This document shows, piece by piece, positions 24,138 through 32,665 of a DNA stretch of 52,083 bases; the first letter of the stretch is position 1; each line of letters starts with the position of its first letter. Under the pieces are notes generated by a model that searched no databases, had not been told where the DNA came from, and saw only the letters and a program-made list of their open reading frames with translations. The position numbers and the translations under genes were made by a program. This DNA is from Actinomycetes bacterium (lineage in GTDB: Bacteria > Actinomycetota > Acidimicrobiia > Acidimicrobiales > JAKAVM01). The stretch spans positions 1 through 52,083 of the forward strand of contig JAKAVM010000066.1 in the NCBI GenBank assembly GCA_021827485.1, in the 5' to 3' direction.

Positions 24138-27100
24138 TTGGTATTTAGAAAGCTAACAACGGTAGTGATGGTTACATTGGTAGCCCTTTTTGGTCTGGCC
24201 GGAGCAGGATTTGGTGCCACGTCCTCTCTGCCAAGTGCAACAATTAGTTCTGCTGGGAGTTTTTCTATTTCAGTAACGCCCGATACAGGTCTGTCCACTT
24301 CATCCTCTACGACTGTAACAATTACAAGTTCAAACTGGCCTAGTGCAAGTGGTAAGTATGATAGTCCTGTAGTGCTTGAGTGTAACTCATCACCAACTCA
24401 GCCGACCTATCAACCCGTTTCTGGGCAAAATGTCCCAGTAGGATGTTCTCCGATCACAGGTCCGACAATCTCTCAGACGCCGCCGACTAATCCCAGCTTT
24501 ACTTTTACGGTGGTTACAGGCAATGTCAATTCAGCAAATACTTCGACCGACTCGTCAGGTGGTACTACCGGTACCGATGCAGCAAGCTATCCATGTCCAC
24601 CAACGGCTGCCCAGCAGGCCCAAGGTATCTACTGTGGATTGGTAGTTACGCCTTTGAATGGTCTTACTCCGTACGCGCTTGCAGAACAGCCTTTACTATT
24701 CTCTGGAGAGATGGTTCCAACTGTAGTCCCATCACCTACAAGTGGAGCAGCATCAAGTTCGGTTACGATAACAGGGGCGAACTGGCCAATTGCATCCGGG
24801 GCCACCGACACAATTACAGCACAGATCTGTGGAATAGGCGGAAGTAACTCGTCCTGTCAGAGTGCGACCGGTGCTAGTTTGACCATTAGCAATTCAACAG
24901 GTGCGCTAAGTGGAACCTTGACGGTTCCTTCGGCCATCACCAGCGCTTGTAGTACCTGCTACATTGAAGTTGACGGTGTCGAGTCAGTATCCCAGCAAAG
25001 TTTAACTGCAACAGTCGACGTATCCTCCTTTGCCAGTTTCTCGGTTACTGTGGCATCGGGCGGCGGTGGCTCGGGCGGCGGTTCAGGGGGAGGTTCGGGT
25101 GGTGGCTCAGGCGGTGGAACAAGTAATGGACCGCCTACGGTAACCGAAGTAGCACCAAATCAAGGTCCGCCTTCAGGTGGCAACCAAATTATAGTCGTTG
25201 GAACAAATTTGACTGGCGCAACTGCAGTCAACTTTGGCACCGCAAGCGGGACTAGCGTGAAAGTCATCTCTTCGACTGAACTATCTGTCAATGTTCCGGC
25301 GGGAAGCGCAAGTGTTGACGTCACCGTTACTACGCCACTTGGCACGTCTGCAACTAGCTCAAGTGACCAATATACATATACACCAAGTGCCGTCCCAGTG
25401 TTTACTAGTTCAGGTACTCCATCCATTACGTTATCTCCTGATACTGGACTTGCGGCTACTACCTCAACAACAGCCACTTTGACTGGCACAGGGTTCAACA
25501 CAACAGATGGGGACTTTTTCCCTATTGAGTGCAACGATGATCCGAGTCAACCCACCTTTGAGCCCTTTGCCGCGTTTAACGTATCAACGGCAGTTCCAGT
25601 TGGATGCAATCTAGGAGCTCTTACTTCCATGTCTGGTGGTGCCATCCCACAAACAAAAATGACAATAGTGACTGGCAATGTAGGTTCGACTGATTCAGGA
25701 AGTGATTCGACCGGGGGAACGGCCTCGACCGATGCAGCAAGTTATCCGTGTCCCCCAACTCCCACCCAACAAACCCAAGGGGTGGTCTGTGCCGTTATAG
25801 TTGTGGGAATTTCAGCTTCTCTATCGCCTCAAGACTTGGCGGCTCAACCAATTAGTTTTACCGGTCAGACGCAACCAACTCTTACAATTACGCCTCCGGC
25901 AGCTCAAGCAGGTCAAAGTGTTACAATCACAGGTGCGAATTGGCCTATTACTCCAACTGGGAGTGCGGCATTTTCTGGCGCATTGGAAGTTTGCGCTAGC
26001 CAGTCGACGTGCGTGCCATCTACCTCGGCAACAGCTACGGTTAACAATTCAACTGGTGATCTTAGTGGCACACTAACCGTACCTTCCGGCCTTCCCTCAC
26101 CGTGTCCACAGTGTTTTCTCGAAATAAATGGGTCTGAACAGATATCTGAATCTGGATTGCAGGCAACTGTATCGGCATTAGATACTCTTCCTTTTGGAAT
26201 CATTCCATCCATGGCAAATCCTAATGCGCCAACTGTAAGTGCCATCTCTCCAAGTACTGGACCATCGAGCGGTGGTACTCCAGTTACGATTACTGGAACC
26301 AATTTTGGTAGTGGCTCAACTGTTAGTTTTGGAAGTACCCAGGCCACGAGTGTTGTAGTAGTTTCGACAACTTCTATCACGTGTGCCTCACCGGCTGGGT
26401 CTGGAGTAGTTGACGTGACAGTCACCTCGAATGGATCGACCAGTGCAACTTCAGCGGCGGACCAATTTACCTATAGTGGGGGAACTAGTGCCGTAAATAT
26501 ACAAGCCCTCTCTCCTGATTTCGGAGCACTCGGTGGTGGTACCGGAATTTTGATTAGTGGAGTAGGTTTTACTGGAGCGACTTCGGTGATGTTTGGTTCA
26601 GTCGCTGCTTCGAGTTACTCAGTCCTATCTGATACCCAAATTGTAGCGATTGCTCCCGCGCCGACGTCGGGAACGGTAGTTGTGCAGGTAAGTGTTACGT
26701 CGCCGCAAGGTAGTAGTTTGCCGGGTTCGGCAAGCGAGTTCTTTTATGTGCAAGCTCCAGTTGTAGCAGCTATTTCTCCGGCTTCAGGAAGTGCCAGTGG
26801 GGACCAGCTAGTAACGCTTACAGGAGCTAACTTCAACGGGACTACGCTGGTGCAATTTGGAGGAGTAGAGGCAACCAACTATACAGTTGTGTCTGATTCA
26901 GAGATTCAAGTTTATTCACCAGCTGGGACAGCAGGAACTGCTGGAGTAAGTGTTACAAATCCTGCGGGAACGAGTCCTTTTACTTCAAATACAAACTTTA
27001 CATACAACGGGATTCCTGATCCTCCGACGGTTTCGGGGATAAGTCCCAATATAGGGCCGCTTGTCGGCGGAACTGACGTCACAATTTCGGGTACAAATTT

Positions 27101-28070
27101 CATTCCTGGAGCATTAGTGAATTTCGGTACGGTTCAAGTTAATTCAGTTAATGTTGTCTCAAATACTGTGATTTCGGTGCAAGCACCATCTAATGCTGGG
27201 GGAGTTGTAGACGTACAAGTTACGACATCTGGGGGGACTAGTCCTCTAGCGCCACCTGAAGATCAATTTACCTATACCTCAAATGCCGGTAATGGGTATT
27301 GGTTAGCCGGTTCAGACGGTGGGGTCTTCGCACTTGGAGGAGCTGGGTATTATGGTTCGACCGGAGGACTGACCTTGAATGCTCCGGTTGTCGGAATTTC
27401 AGCTACTACAGATCAAAAGGGTTACTGGTTGGTTGCATCCGACGGAGGAGTTTTTGCTTTTGGCGATGCTCAGTTTTACGGTTCTACGGGTGGGGAGAAA
27501 TTGAATGCCTCGATTATCGGTATTGCTCCTACTTTAGATAACAAAGGGTACTGGATTGTTGGAGGTGATGGCGGGGTATTTGCATTTGGAGATGCAGTTT
27601 ATTATGGTTCAACCTCGCAACTTAACACTTCGCTGCCCCCGGGTGCGAGTAATTCAATTTCTCTTACCAATCCAGTAGTTGCCTTCCAAGTAACTCCAGA
27701 TTCCAAGGGTTATTGGATGGTTACATCAAATGGTTCTGTAATGACATTTGGTGACGCAAAGTATTTTGGGGGGCGCAATGGTTCATATCTTGCACCTCCA
27801 GTTATAGGCATGGCTCCAACGCAAGACGGTGGGGGCTATTGGTTAGTCGACGTGGCTGGCAACGTATTTACCTATGGAGATGCTAGTAATTATGGCTCAG
27901 TTACTCAAGCTCTTCAGTCACCGATTGCTGGAATAATGGCTACAGCCGATGGAAATGGCTATTGGCTTTATGAGCGTAACGGCGATGTAATACCGTTTGG
28001 CGATGCGCCCAACTATGGTGGACTTCAAGGTATGCAGCTTGTGCGGCCTATCGTTGGAGCAAGTCCGTAA
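24138..28070 (+). CDS. Giant secreted protein with five TIG domains and six GYW repeats
   Basis: The start is TTG 24138 with GAGAGG five bases before. The signal peptide VFRKLTTVVMVTLVALFGLA ends near GFGATS. Then two related modules of about 190 residues (SVTPDTGLSTSSSTTVTITS; Cys-containing, ending in a GTLTVPS strand), with a Gly-Ser linker (GGGSGGGSGGGSGGG) after the first, five IPT/TIG domains (xVxxISPxxGPxxGGTxVTI and FGxxxATSxxVVS signatures) and six C-terminal GYW repeats. It shares only the C-terminal domain with the giant proteins at 2-8082, and lacks their Cys-pair blades. TIG domains occur in surface and matrix proteins; binding target unknown. Confidence 0.9.
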   Translation: MVFRKLTTVVMVTLVALFGLAGAGFGATSSLPSATISSAGSFSISVTPDTGLSTSSSTTVTITSSNWPSASGKYDSPVVLECNSSPTQPTYQPVSGQNVPVGCSPITGPTISQTPPTNPSFTFTVVTGNVNSANTSTDSSGGTTGTDAASYPCPPTAAQQAQGIYCGLVVTPLNGLTPYALAEQPLLFSGEMVPTVVPSPTSGAASSSVTITGANWPIASGATDTITAQICGIGGSNSSCQSATGASLTISNSTGALSGTLTVPSAITSACSTCYIEVDGVESVSQQSLTATVDVSSFASFSVTVASGGGGSGGGSGGGSGGGSGGGTSNGPPTVTEVAPNQGPPSGGNQIIVVGTNLTGATAVNFGTASGTSVKVISSTELSVNVPAGSASVDVTVTTPLGTSATSSSDQYTYTPSAVPVFTSSGTPSITLSPDTGLAATTSTTATLTGTGFNTTDGDFFPIECNDDPSQPTFEPFAAFNVSTAVPVGCNLGALTSMSGGAIPQTKMTIVTGNVGSTDSGSDSTGGTASTDAASYPCPPTPTQQTQGVVCAVIVVGISASLSPQDLAAQPISFTGQTQPTLTITPPAAQAGQSVTITGANWPITPTGSAAFSGALEVCASQSTCVPSTSATATVNNSTGDLSGTLTVPSGLPSPCPQCFLEINGSEQISESGLQATVSALDTLPFGIIPSMANPNAPTVSAISPSTGPSSGGTPVTITGTNFGSGSTVSFGSTQATSVVVVSTTSITCASPAGSGVVDVTVTSNGSTSATSAADQFTYSGGTSAVNIQALSPDFGALGGGTGILISGVGFTGATSVMFGSVAASSYSVLSDTQIVAIAPAPTSGTVVVQVSVTSPQGSSLPGSASEFFYVQAPVVAAISPASGSASGDQLVTLTGANFNGTTLVQFGGVEATNYTVVSDSEIQVYSPAGTAGTAGVSVTNPAGTSPFTSNTNFTYNGIPDPPTVSGISPNIGPLVGGTDVTISGTNFIPGALVNFGTVQVNSVNVVSNTVISVQAPSNAGGVVDVQVTTSGGTSPLAPPEDQFTYTSNAGNGYWLAGSDGGVFALGGAGYYGSTGGLTLNAPVVGISATTDQKGYWLVASDGGVFAFGDAQFYGSTGGEKLNASIIGIAPTLDNKGYWIVGGDGGVFAFGDAVYYGSTSQLNTSLPPGASNSISLTNPVVAFQVTPDSKGYWMVTSNGSVMTFGDAKYFGGRNGSYLAPPVIGMAPTQDGGGYWLVDVAGNVFTYGDASNYGSVTQALQSPIAGIMATADGNGYWLYERNGDVIPFGDAPNYGGLQGMQLVRPIVGASP

Positions 28071-28159
28071 TAATAATTCCTCCTGAAGACCCAGAGGATT
28101 GGAGCGACGAAGAGTGGATTGCTTATCTCAAGGCAACTGATACTGATCAACAAGTTGAC

Positions 28160-28420
28160 TTGGACGATGGAGAATTACCCCAACAGGTTTCGACAATGGA
28201 ATATATTCGGCGAAGCTCGGGAGGACAGCTGCTAGGCAATGCAATGTCGGCAGTGGGAGATATTATCTATGGGAAGCGTCAAGAGTCTTCAATCATCGAA
28301 GAAGCTCAATCAGAACCAGAGGAAGATGGGCGCTATCGTATTGAGTTAGACAACGAAAACAAGGTAGTACGGGTTTATCTGAATGCGCCGGACAACTCCA
28401 TACCTAAAGATGAACTTTAG
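28160..28420 (+). CDS. Small acidic hypothetical protein with unclear start
   Basis: At least 86 residues (TTG 28160); ends LNAPDNSIPKDEL. The same frame upstream (28073-28159) reads IPPEDPEDWSDEEWIAYLKA, which looks strongly coding, yet contains no ATG, GTG or TTG; the only initiation-like codons are ATA/ATT at 28070-28078, about 10 bases after a GGAG in the preceding gene. So the true start is probably upstream of 28160 and non-canonical, or altered by mutation. The central GGQLLGNAMSAVGDIIYGKR is amphipathic. Its stop overlaps the convergent cobH stop. No family recognised. Confidence 0.6.
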   Translation: MDDGELPQQVSTMEYIRRSSGGQLLGNAMSAVGDIIYGKRQESSIIEEAQSEPEEDGRYRIELDNENKVVRVYLNAPDNSIPKDEL

Positions 28421-29019
28421 TTCTGAGGCGAATTTGCTAAACGATAGATGGCGTTGAAAGCCGCCGCCGCCGCCGCCGATCCGCCTCTTTCGCTTGAATT
28501 GGTGATATGGGCAATTGAGCACTTGGCTAATCGCAGTTTTGACTCAAGCGCTCCCACGAATCCGACCGGCATCCCGATAATGGCAGCAGGCAAGATTTGA
28601 TTAGAATCGATTAGATCGAGCAATCTAAATAGTGCAGTCGGGGCACAGCCAATTACTGCTATGAATCCGGGTGGAAGGTCGTGCGTTGCCAGTTCAATTG
28701 CGATTTGCGAAAGGGTATTGCCAGGAGCGATAGTTCTTGAGTTACGTGCCTGACTTAGACCACAGACAGTATTCTTATATGCAATGGCGCTACGCACCAT
28801 CTCGACGTCGCAGACCAAAGGCATGTCTGACCCAATTGCATCTGTAATTTTGTCTACTGCCTCAATATCAATCAACATCGACTTGACCAACTCAATATCT
28901 GCCGTAGCGTGTAGAACCCGCTGTGCTATTGGTAGAGCTTTATCATCAAATTGAGAAAGGTCGTATCTTTCTCCCATTATTTGAAAGCTTTTCTCCTCAA
29001 TTGGGTGTTTTTCATGCAT
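28417..29019 (-). CDS. cobH: Precorrin-8X methylmutase
   Basis: Moves the C-11 methyl group to C-12, converting (cobalt-)precorrin-8 to (hydrogeno)cobyrinate, in the cytoplasm. Family signatures: HPIEEKSFQIMGER with the conserved N-terminal His, GSDMPLVCDVEMVRSAI, FIAVIGCAPTALFRLLDL, GMPVGFVGALESKLRL and SERGGSAAAAAAFNAIYRLA. The 200-residue length is normal. It is the last gene of the minus-strand cob operon and overlaps the ferredoxin stop by eight bases. Confidence 0.95.
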   Translation of the reverse strand: MHEKHPIEEKSFQIMGERYDLSQFDDKALPIAQRVLHATADIELVKSMLIDIEAVDKITDAIGSDMPLVCDVEMVRSAIAYKNTVCGLSQARNSRTIAPGNTLSQIAIELATHDLPPGFIAVIGCAPTALFRLLDLIDSNQILPAAIIGMPVGFVGALESKLRLAKCSIAHITNSSERGGSAAAAAAFNAIYRLANSPQN

Positions 29020-29233
29020 CAGAGTTAAATCCTATGGTCCTTATGGCACCGATTGGGCAGATTTCTATGCAGTCTAGGCAAAGGGTACATGCATCTTTGA
29101 TTAGGCTAATTTTTTTTGGGGTCGGAATTAATGCATGAGTCGGGCAAGTAATTATGCACGCTCCACATCCAGTACAACTTGAGTCAAAGTGCAAGTTAAA
29201 GTTAGAACTGTGTGAAGCTAGTCCAGTCGCCAT
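29012..29233 (-). CDS. Ferredoxin, 2[4Fe-4S] type
   Basis: 73 residues with two complete cluster motifs, CTGCGACIITCP and CTLCLDCIEICP, separated by about 25 residues. GGAG lies ten bases before ATG 29233. Its position between cbiG/cobJ and cobH suggests it supplies electrons to a corrin-ring step (for example ring contraction or precorrin-6 reduction) or cobalt reduction; the partner cannot be fixed from sequence. Confidence 0.9.
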   Translation of the reverse strand: MATGLASHSSNFNLHFDSSCTGCGACIITCPTHALIPTPKKISLIKDACTLCLDCIEICPIGAIRTIGFNSDA

Positions 29234-29260
29234 TAAAATATCTCCAGGGGAGTGGGAGCT

Positions 29261-31285
29261 TTAGTCGTCATAAAAGCCACTTCTTATAGCCTTCCCTCTC
29301 GGTGTCAATATATGATTACCAACTATGGTAGAAGTAGAGTTTCCGACTATTAGTATACTATTCATCGTTACATGATCTAATGGTAGGCTGGCGATTGTAC
29401 AGACTTCTACTGTCTCTTGAGGTCTGTAGGCGTTTGTGACTATAGCAGCTGGTGTATCGGGTTTTTGAAATTGGCTTATTATTTCAAGTGCTTTAGCAAG
29501 CTGCCAAGTACGGGTTTTGGACTGAGGGTTATAGATTGCGATTACCATGTCACTCGATGCACAAGAACGAATACGTTCCTCAATCGTATCCCACTTCGTT
29601 GTCAAATCTGAAAGGCTAATCAAGCAGTGATCATGCCCCAGGGGAGCTCCAAGAAGAGACGATGCAGCCAGAGCAGCAGTAACTCCCGGAATAATATCCA
29701 AGTCGAAGTTTGGATCTACATCGCGAAAATTATTGCCGATCAATTCCAATACCATTGGGGCCATGGCAAATATACCGCAATCACCTGAGCAAACTAGGCT
29801 TACCTTGAATCCTCGTTCAGCGTAGCCAATTGCGGCTTGCGCTCTCTCTATCTCTTTGCCAATTGGAAATTCAATGACTTGGTGGGAATTAGATAGTAAG
29901 TCTCTGCATTGTTCTATATATAATGTATATCCAATAACGATATCACTTGTTTGTAGCACTTGAGTACAGCGATAAGTTCTATGGAGGTGTCCTCCGGGAC
30001 CCAGGCCAACCAGAGATAACCTCCCCCGCGGAGTGGCTCGTCTGGCGATGGCAATTGTACAGTGCTTGCCGACTGTCTTCTCCACAATTAGGGCTGGAGC
30101 AGGTGCAGTTTGCGGTGCAGGTGCAGTTTGCGGTGCAGGTGCAGTTTGCGGTGCAGGTGCAGTTTGCGGTGCAGGTCCAGATTGCGGTGCAGGTGCAGTT
30201 TGCGGTGCAGGTCCAGATTGCGGGAAGAGGCCAGGTGTTTGGCCAATAGCAAGCAAGCAAGCAGCCTCTGAGACACTTGGCGTACCTACATGGTTGTACA
30301 CCTGGGCGGATGGATTAGGAACTTTTACCCTACTAAGCTCCTCAGCGCTAAATCCTCTAACTGGAAGAGCAAATCTTTTTACTGCGGGGTGATTGGAGCG
30401 AATATCGATTGTTGCAATCTCCGAGACGGAGCTATATGACAAAGAGTGTTCTCCCAGGACTTGAAGGGCAAGTTGGTATATCTCATCGGATGGACAATCA
30501 GTCGAACAACCAATTCCCAGGACCAGAGATGGGGGATGGAGCACGACCGTGTTCTGGTGGCTAGTATCTCTATCAGAAATTAGAATTCGATACTTCGGTT
30601 CAATCCCAAATTCCTTATTTTCAAGTTGTTGAAGTACTTGCGGCAGTGGCCATGAAGTTGGGTTTTCTAATCTTATCGGCTCGTTATCGACTAGCGCTCG
30701 CATAAGCAATGAGATATCGCCTGTTGCAGGCATTGACTCAAGAGTGTCGAGGGAAATTTGATTTGTACTATCACTCGCTGTTGTAACCACTGGAGTTGTC
30801 CCTAGTAGCTGCGAAACTTGCTGGGCAAGTAGGTTAGAAGAGCAAGCCAGATTATGTCCTCCCAGAAGAGCAATTGCAAAGCGTGTTCCTTCATCGACGC
30901 ACACTATGGATGGATCAAGTCTTTTCCCTTTGAGTAAAGGCGCGACGATTCGTACGACCAATCCAACAGACGCAAATACAACTAATCCATCTAGACGCTC
31001 CCACTCTTGAGCAATCGACTCTTTGAGATTCCCATGTCGATTTGGAAAACCTAGTGTTTGGGCATTGCGCAAGCCGAGCTTAGTGACAGAAAAGGACATT
31101 ATTCTTGGAATTGCTTGGGATCGTTGCCGCCCTCCACTCATTTGCCGCCCTCCACTCATTTGCCACCCTCCACTCATTTGCCACCCTCCACTCATTAGCC
31201 GCCCTTCACTCGTTTGCCGCCCTCCACTCATTTGCCGCCCTCCACTCATTTGCCGCCCTTGCTTCATTTGTCTACCTCTGCTCAT
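29261..31285 (-). CDS. cobJ: CbiG-CobJ fusion: cobalt-precorrin-5A hydrolase and precorrin-3B C17-methyltransferase
   Basis: A two-enzyme fusion of 674 residues. Residues 1-54 are nine copies of a six-residue repeat (MSGGRQ). The CbiG part (from about 63) shows FASVGLVVRIVAPLLKGKRL, CVDEGTRFAIALLGGHN and the C-terminal LVLGIGCSTDCPSDEI. A linker of QTAPAP repeats (about 354-395) joins it to the CobJ/CbiH SAM methyltransferase (LSLVGLGPGGHLHRTYRCTQ; CSGDCGIFAMAPMVLEL; IIPGVTAALAASSLLGAPLG). CbiG opens the ring lactone and CobJ methylates C-17 with ring contraction. CbiG belongs to the early-cobalt (anaerobic) pathway. Its start abuts the cobL stop. ATG 31099, after the repeat array, could serve as an alternative start for a repeat-free protein. 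Confidence 0.9.
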   Translation of the reverse strand: MSRGRQMKQGRQMSGGRQMSGGRQTSEGRLMSGGWQMSGGWQMSGGRQMSGGRQRSQAIPRIMSFSVTKLGLRNAQTLGFPNRHGNLKESIAQEWERLDGLVVFASVGLVVRIVAPLLKGKRLDPSIVCVDEGTRFAIALLGGHNLACSSNLLAQQVSQLLGTTPVVTTASDSTNQISLDTLESMPATGDISLLMRALVDNEPIRLENPTSWPLPQVLQQLENKEFGIEPKYRILISDRDTSHQNTVVLHPPSLVLGIGCSTDCPSDEIYQLALQVLGEHSLSYSSVSEIATIDIRSNHPAVKRFALPVRGFSAEELSRVKVPNPSAQVYNHVGTPSVSEAACLLAIGQTPGLFPQSGPAPQTAPAPQSGPAPQTAPAPQTAPAPQTAPAPQTAPAPALIVEKTVGKHCTIAIARRATPRGRLSLVGLGPGGHLHRTYRCTQVLQTSDIVIGYTLYIEQCRDLLSNSHQVIEFPIGKEIERAQAAIGYAERGFKVSLVCSGDCGIFAMAPMVLELIGNNFRDVDPNFDLDIIPGVTAALAASSLLGAPLGHDHCLISLSDLTTKWDTIEERIRSCASSDMVIAIYNPQSKTRTWQLAKALEIISQFQKPDTPAAIVTNAYRPQETVEVCTIASLPLDHVTMNSILIVGNSTSTIVGNHILTPRGKAIRSGFYDD
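30099..30224 (-). repeat. Seven 18-bp repeats in the CbiG-CobJ linker
   Basis: Seven consecutive 18-bp units (plus strand GCAGGTGCAGTTTGCGGT, two variants) encoding QTAPAP or QSGPAP. All remain in frame and fall exactly in the domain linker. Confidence 0.95.
31124..31285 (-). repeat. Nine 18-bp repeats forming a tandem SD-ATG array at the cbiG start
   Basis: Coding-strand unit ATGAGTGGAGGGCGGCAA. Each unit carries a start codon and a GGAGG that lies seven bases before the ATG of the next unit. Eight of nine units begin with ATG (one is ACG). Peptide: MSGGRQ/MSGGWQ, in frame with CbiG. Confidence 0.9.
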
Positions 31286-32644
31286 CTACCCACTGCGCAC
31301 TTCAAAATAGGACGAGCTATGCCCCTGGCTATTCCAGACCACAAAAACAGGGTTTTGCGCTGATAGCCTGATTCCTCCGTCGGCAAGCGAACTCGCCTGA
31401 GAAACATTTATTTCGCACATATTGCCAAGTTTAGAATGAGCGTAAATTGCGCGATCAATTGCGCTATAAGTAGCAACTATACTTGGAGCGGGACCTTCTA
31501 ACTCCAATACACGGTCAAGGATCTCAAGTCCGCCGCCGCCGACAAAAATACTGTCGGCAAACTGGAGAGATGCAATTGCTGCGCGAATGTCAGAATTAAT
31601 AACATTCACTTCAACACCATGTTGACCAGCATTTTTTCGAATAAGCTCGCACTTAGTAGGATCTCGTTCCACACATGTAACTCTAAGCAACGGGAAAATC
31701 AAATTCGCTTCAATGCCAACGCTACCGCTTCCCGCGCCAAGATCCCAGAGGTGACCATTTGGTGCCAAATTGAGCTTGGATAAGACGACGCTACGAACTT
31801 CCGGTTTTGTAATCTGGTTATTCGATCTATCATATAGATCAGTTGGTAATCCCCATGCTATTCGTGTAGGAGATGGCGGCCACACGATGGTTGGGTCTGG
31901 GCTGATAAATGGTTTTCTAAGTAAAATGAGTACTGCTGGTTCGTGACGATCCCGAAAACTACCTAATGCATTGAGGGAAATCTGGCGGACTCGCTCAAGA
32001 GTCGAGCCCAGGCATTCAAAAAGAAATACGCTTACATCTTGAGAATTAGGCGAGTGAGCCAATATATCAAAATCAAGGTCCGGAGATGACAACAACGCAA
32101 CTTTATTATATCGGGACACGAGTGTCGGTAGCGCGCTTGCGTTTCTACCATGAGCTGAGATGACTAGAGCATCGTCCCAGGGAATGCCAAGTCTTGCAAA
32201 TGCAACAGATATACTCGAAGGGGACGGCTTGACTTCAAGTGCGTCTGGGCCAAAGGCGTCAGCCAAGACGCGCACAATTCCATAAAAGCCAGGATCGCCG
32301 CTTGCTACGACGACTGTCTTCCCCGGCTCTTGGAAGATCTGTTCGACACTTTGAGTCAAAGAAACTCCCTTTGACCCCATAGTCACAACGCGAGTTCGTG
32401 TATTTAGGTAAGGTTCAATAATCTTAGACTTATTGGAGGAAGTAACTATTAAGTCTGCTTCGGCAATAGATCTCAGAGTAGAAGGGGAAAGAATCTCGTT
32501 TGGGTGGTTCGAAGATAGTATCGAAATACCACAAACAGTGATTTTATGTTTTGAAATACGGTCATGTTTGGGGTACATTACCGAAGAATCGCGTGTTTGT
32601 TTGGGGTATATTACCGATGAATCGCGTGCTTGTTTGGGGTACAT
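31286..32644 (-). CDS. cobL: Precorrin-6Y C5,15-methyltransferase (decarboxylating), CbiE-CbiT fusion
   Basis: 452 residues. CbiE domain (about 34-240): KITVCGISILSSNHPNEILS, VVASGDPGFYGIVRVLADAF and VKPSPSSISVAFARLGIPWD. CbiT domain (about 265-450): LPTDLYDRSNNQITKPEVRS, LWDLGAGSGSVGIEANLIFP (SAM motif I) and IFVGGGGLEILDRVLELEG. It methylates C-5 and C-15 and decarboxylates the C-12 acetate. The first 22 residues are two copies of an 11-residue repeat (YPKQARDSSV). The ATG of the third copy (32578, MYPKHDRISKH) lies closest to the CbiE core and may be the original start. ATG 32644 shares one base with the cobM/cbiD stop (TAATG). Confidence 0.93.
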   Translation of the reverse strand: MYPKQARDSSVIYPKQTRDSSVMYPKHDRISKHKITVCGISILSSNHPNEILSPSTLRSIAEADLIVTSSNKSKIIEPYLNTRTRVVTMGSKGVSLTQSVEQIFQEPGKTVVVASGDPGFYGIVRVLADAFGPDALEVKPSPSSISVAFARLGIPWDDALVISAHGRNASALPTLVSRYNKVALLSSPDLDFDILAHSPNSQDVSVFLFECLGSTLERVRQISLNALGSFRDRHEPAVLILLRKPFISPDPTIVWPPSPTRIAWGLPTDLYDRSNNQITKPEVRSVVLSKLNLAPNGHLWDLGAGSGSVGIEANLIFPLLRVTCVERDPTKCELIRKNAGQHGVEVNVINSDIRAAIASLQFADSIFVGGGGLEILDRVLELEGPAPSIVATYSAIDRAIYAHSKLGNMCEINVSQASSLADGGIRLSAQNPVFVVWNSQGHSSSYFEVRSG

Positions 32645-32665
32645 TACCGATGAATCGAGTGCCCT
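32567..32665 (-). repeat. Three 33-bp repeats spanning the cbiD stop / cobL start
   Basis: Units start at 32567, 32600 and 32633 (plus strand TTTGGGGTACATTACCGATG...). Every unit contains the TAATG-type junction (or TAATA in the middle copy). A stop-start junction was therefore duplicated in frame into the cobL N-terminus. Confidence 0.9.

Noticed and set aside
29947-30392. Repetitive plus-strand and minus-strand frames over the CbiG-CobJ linker
   Set aside because: Shadows of the 18-bp linker repeat; no start signals and no family.
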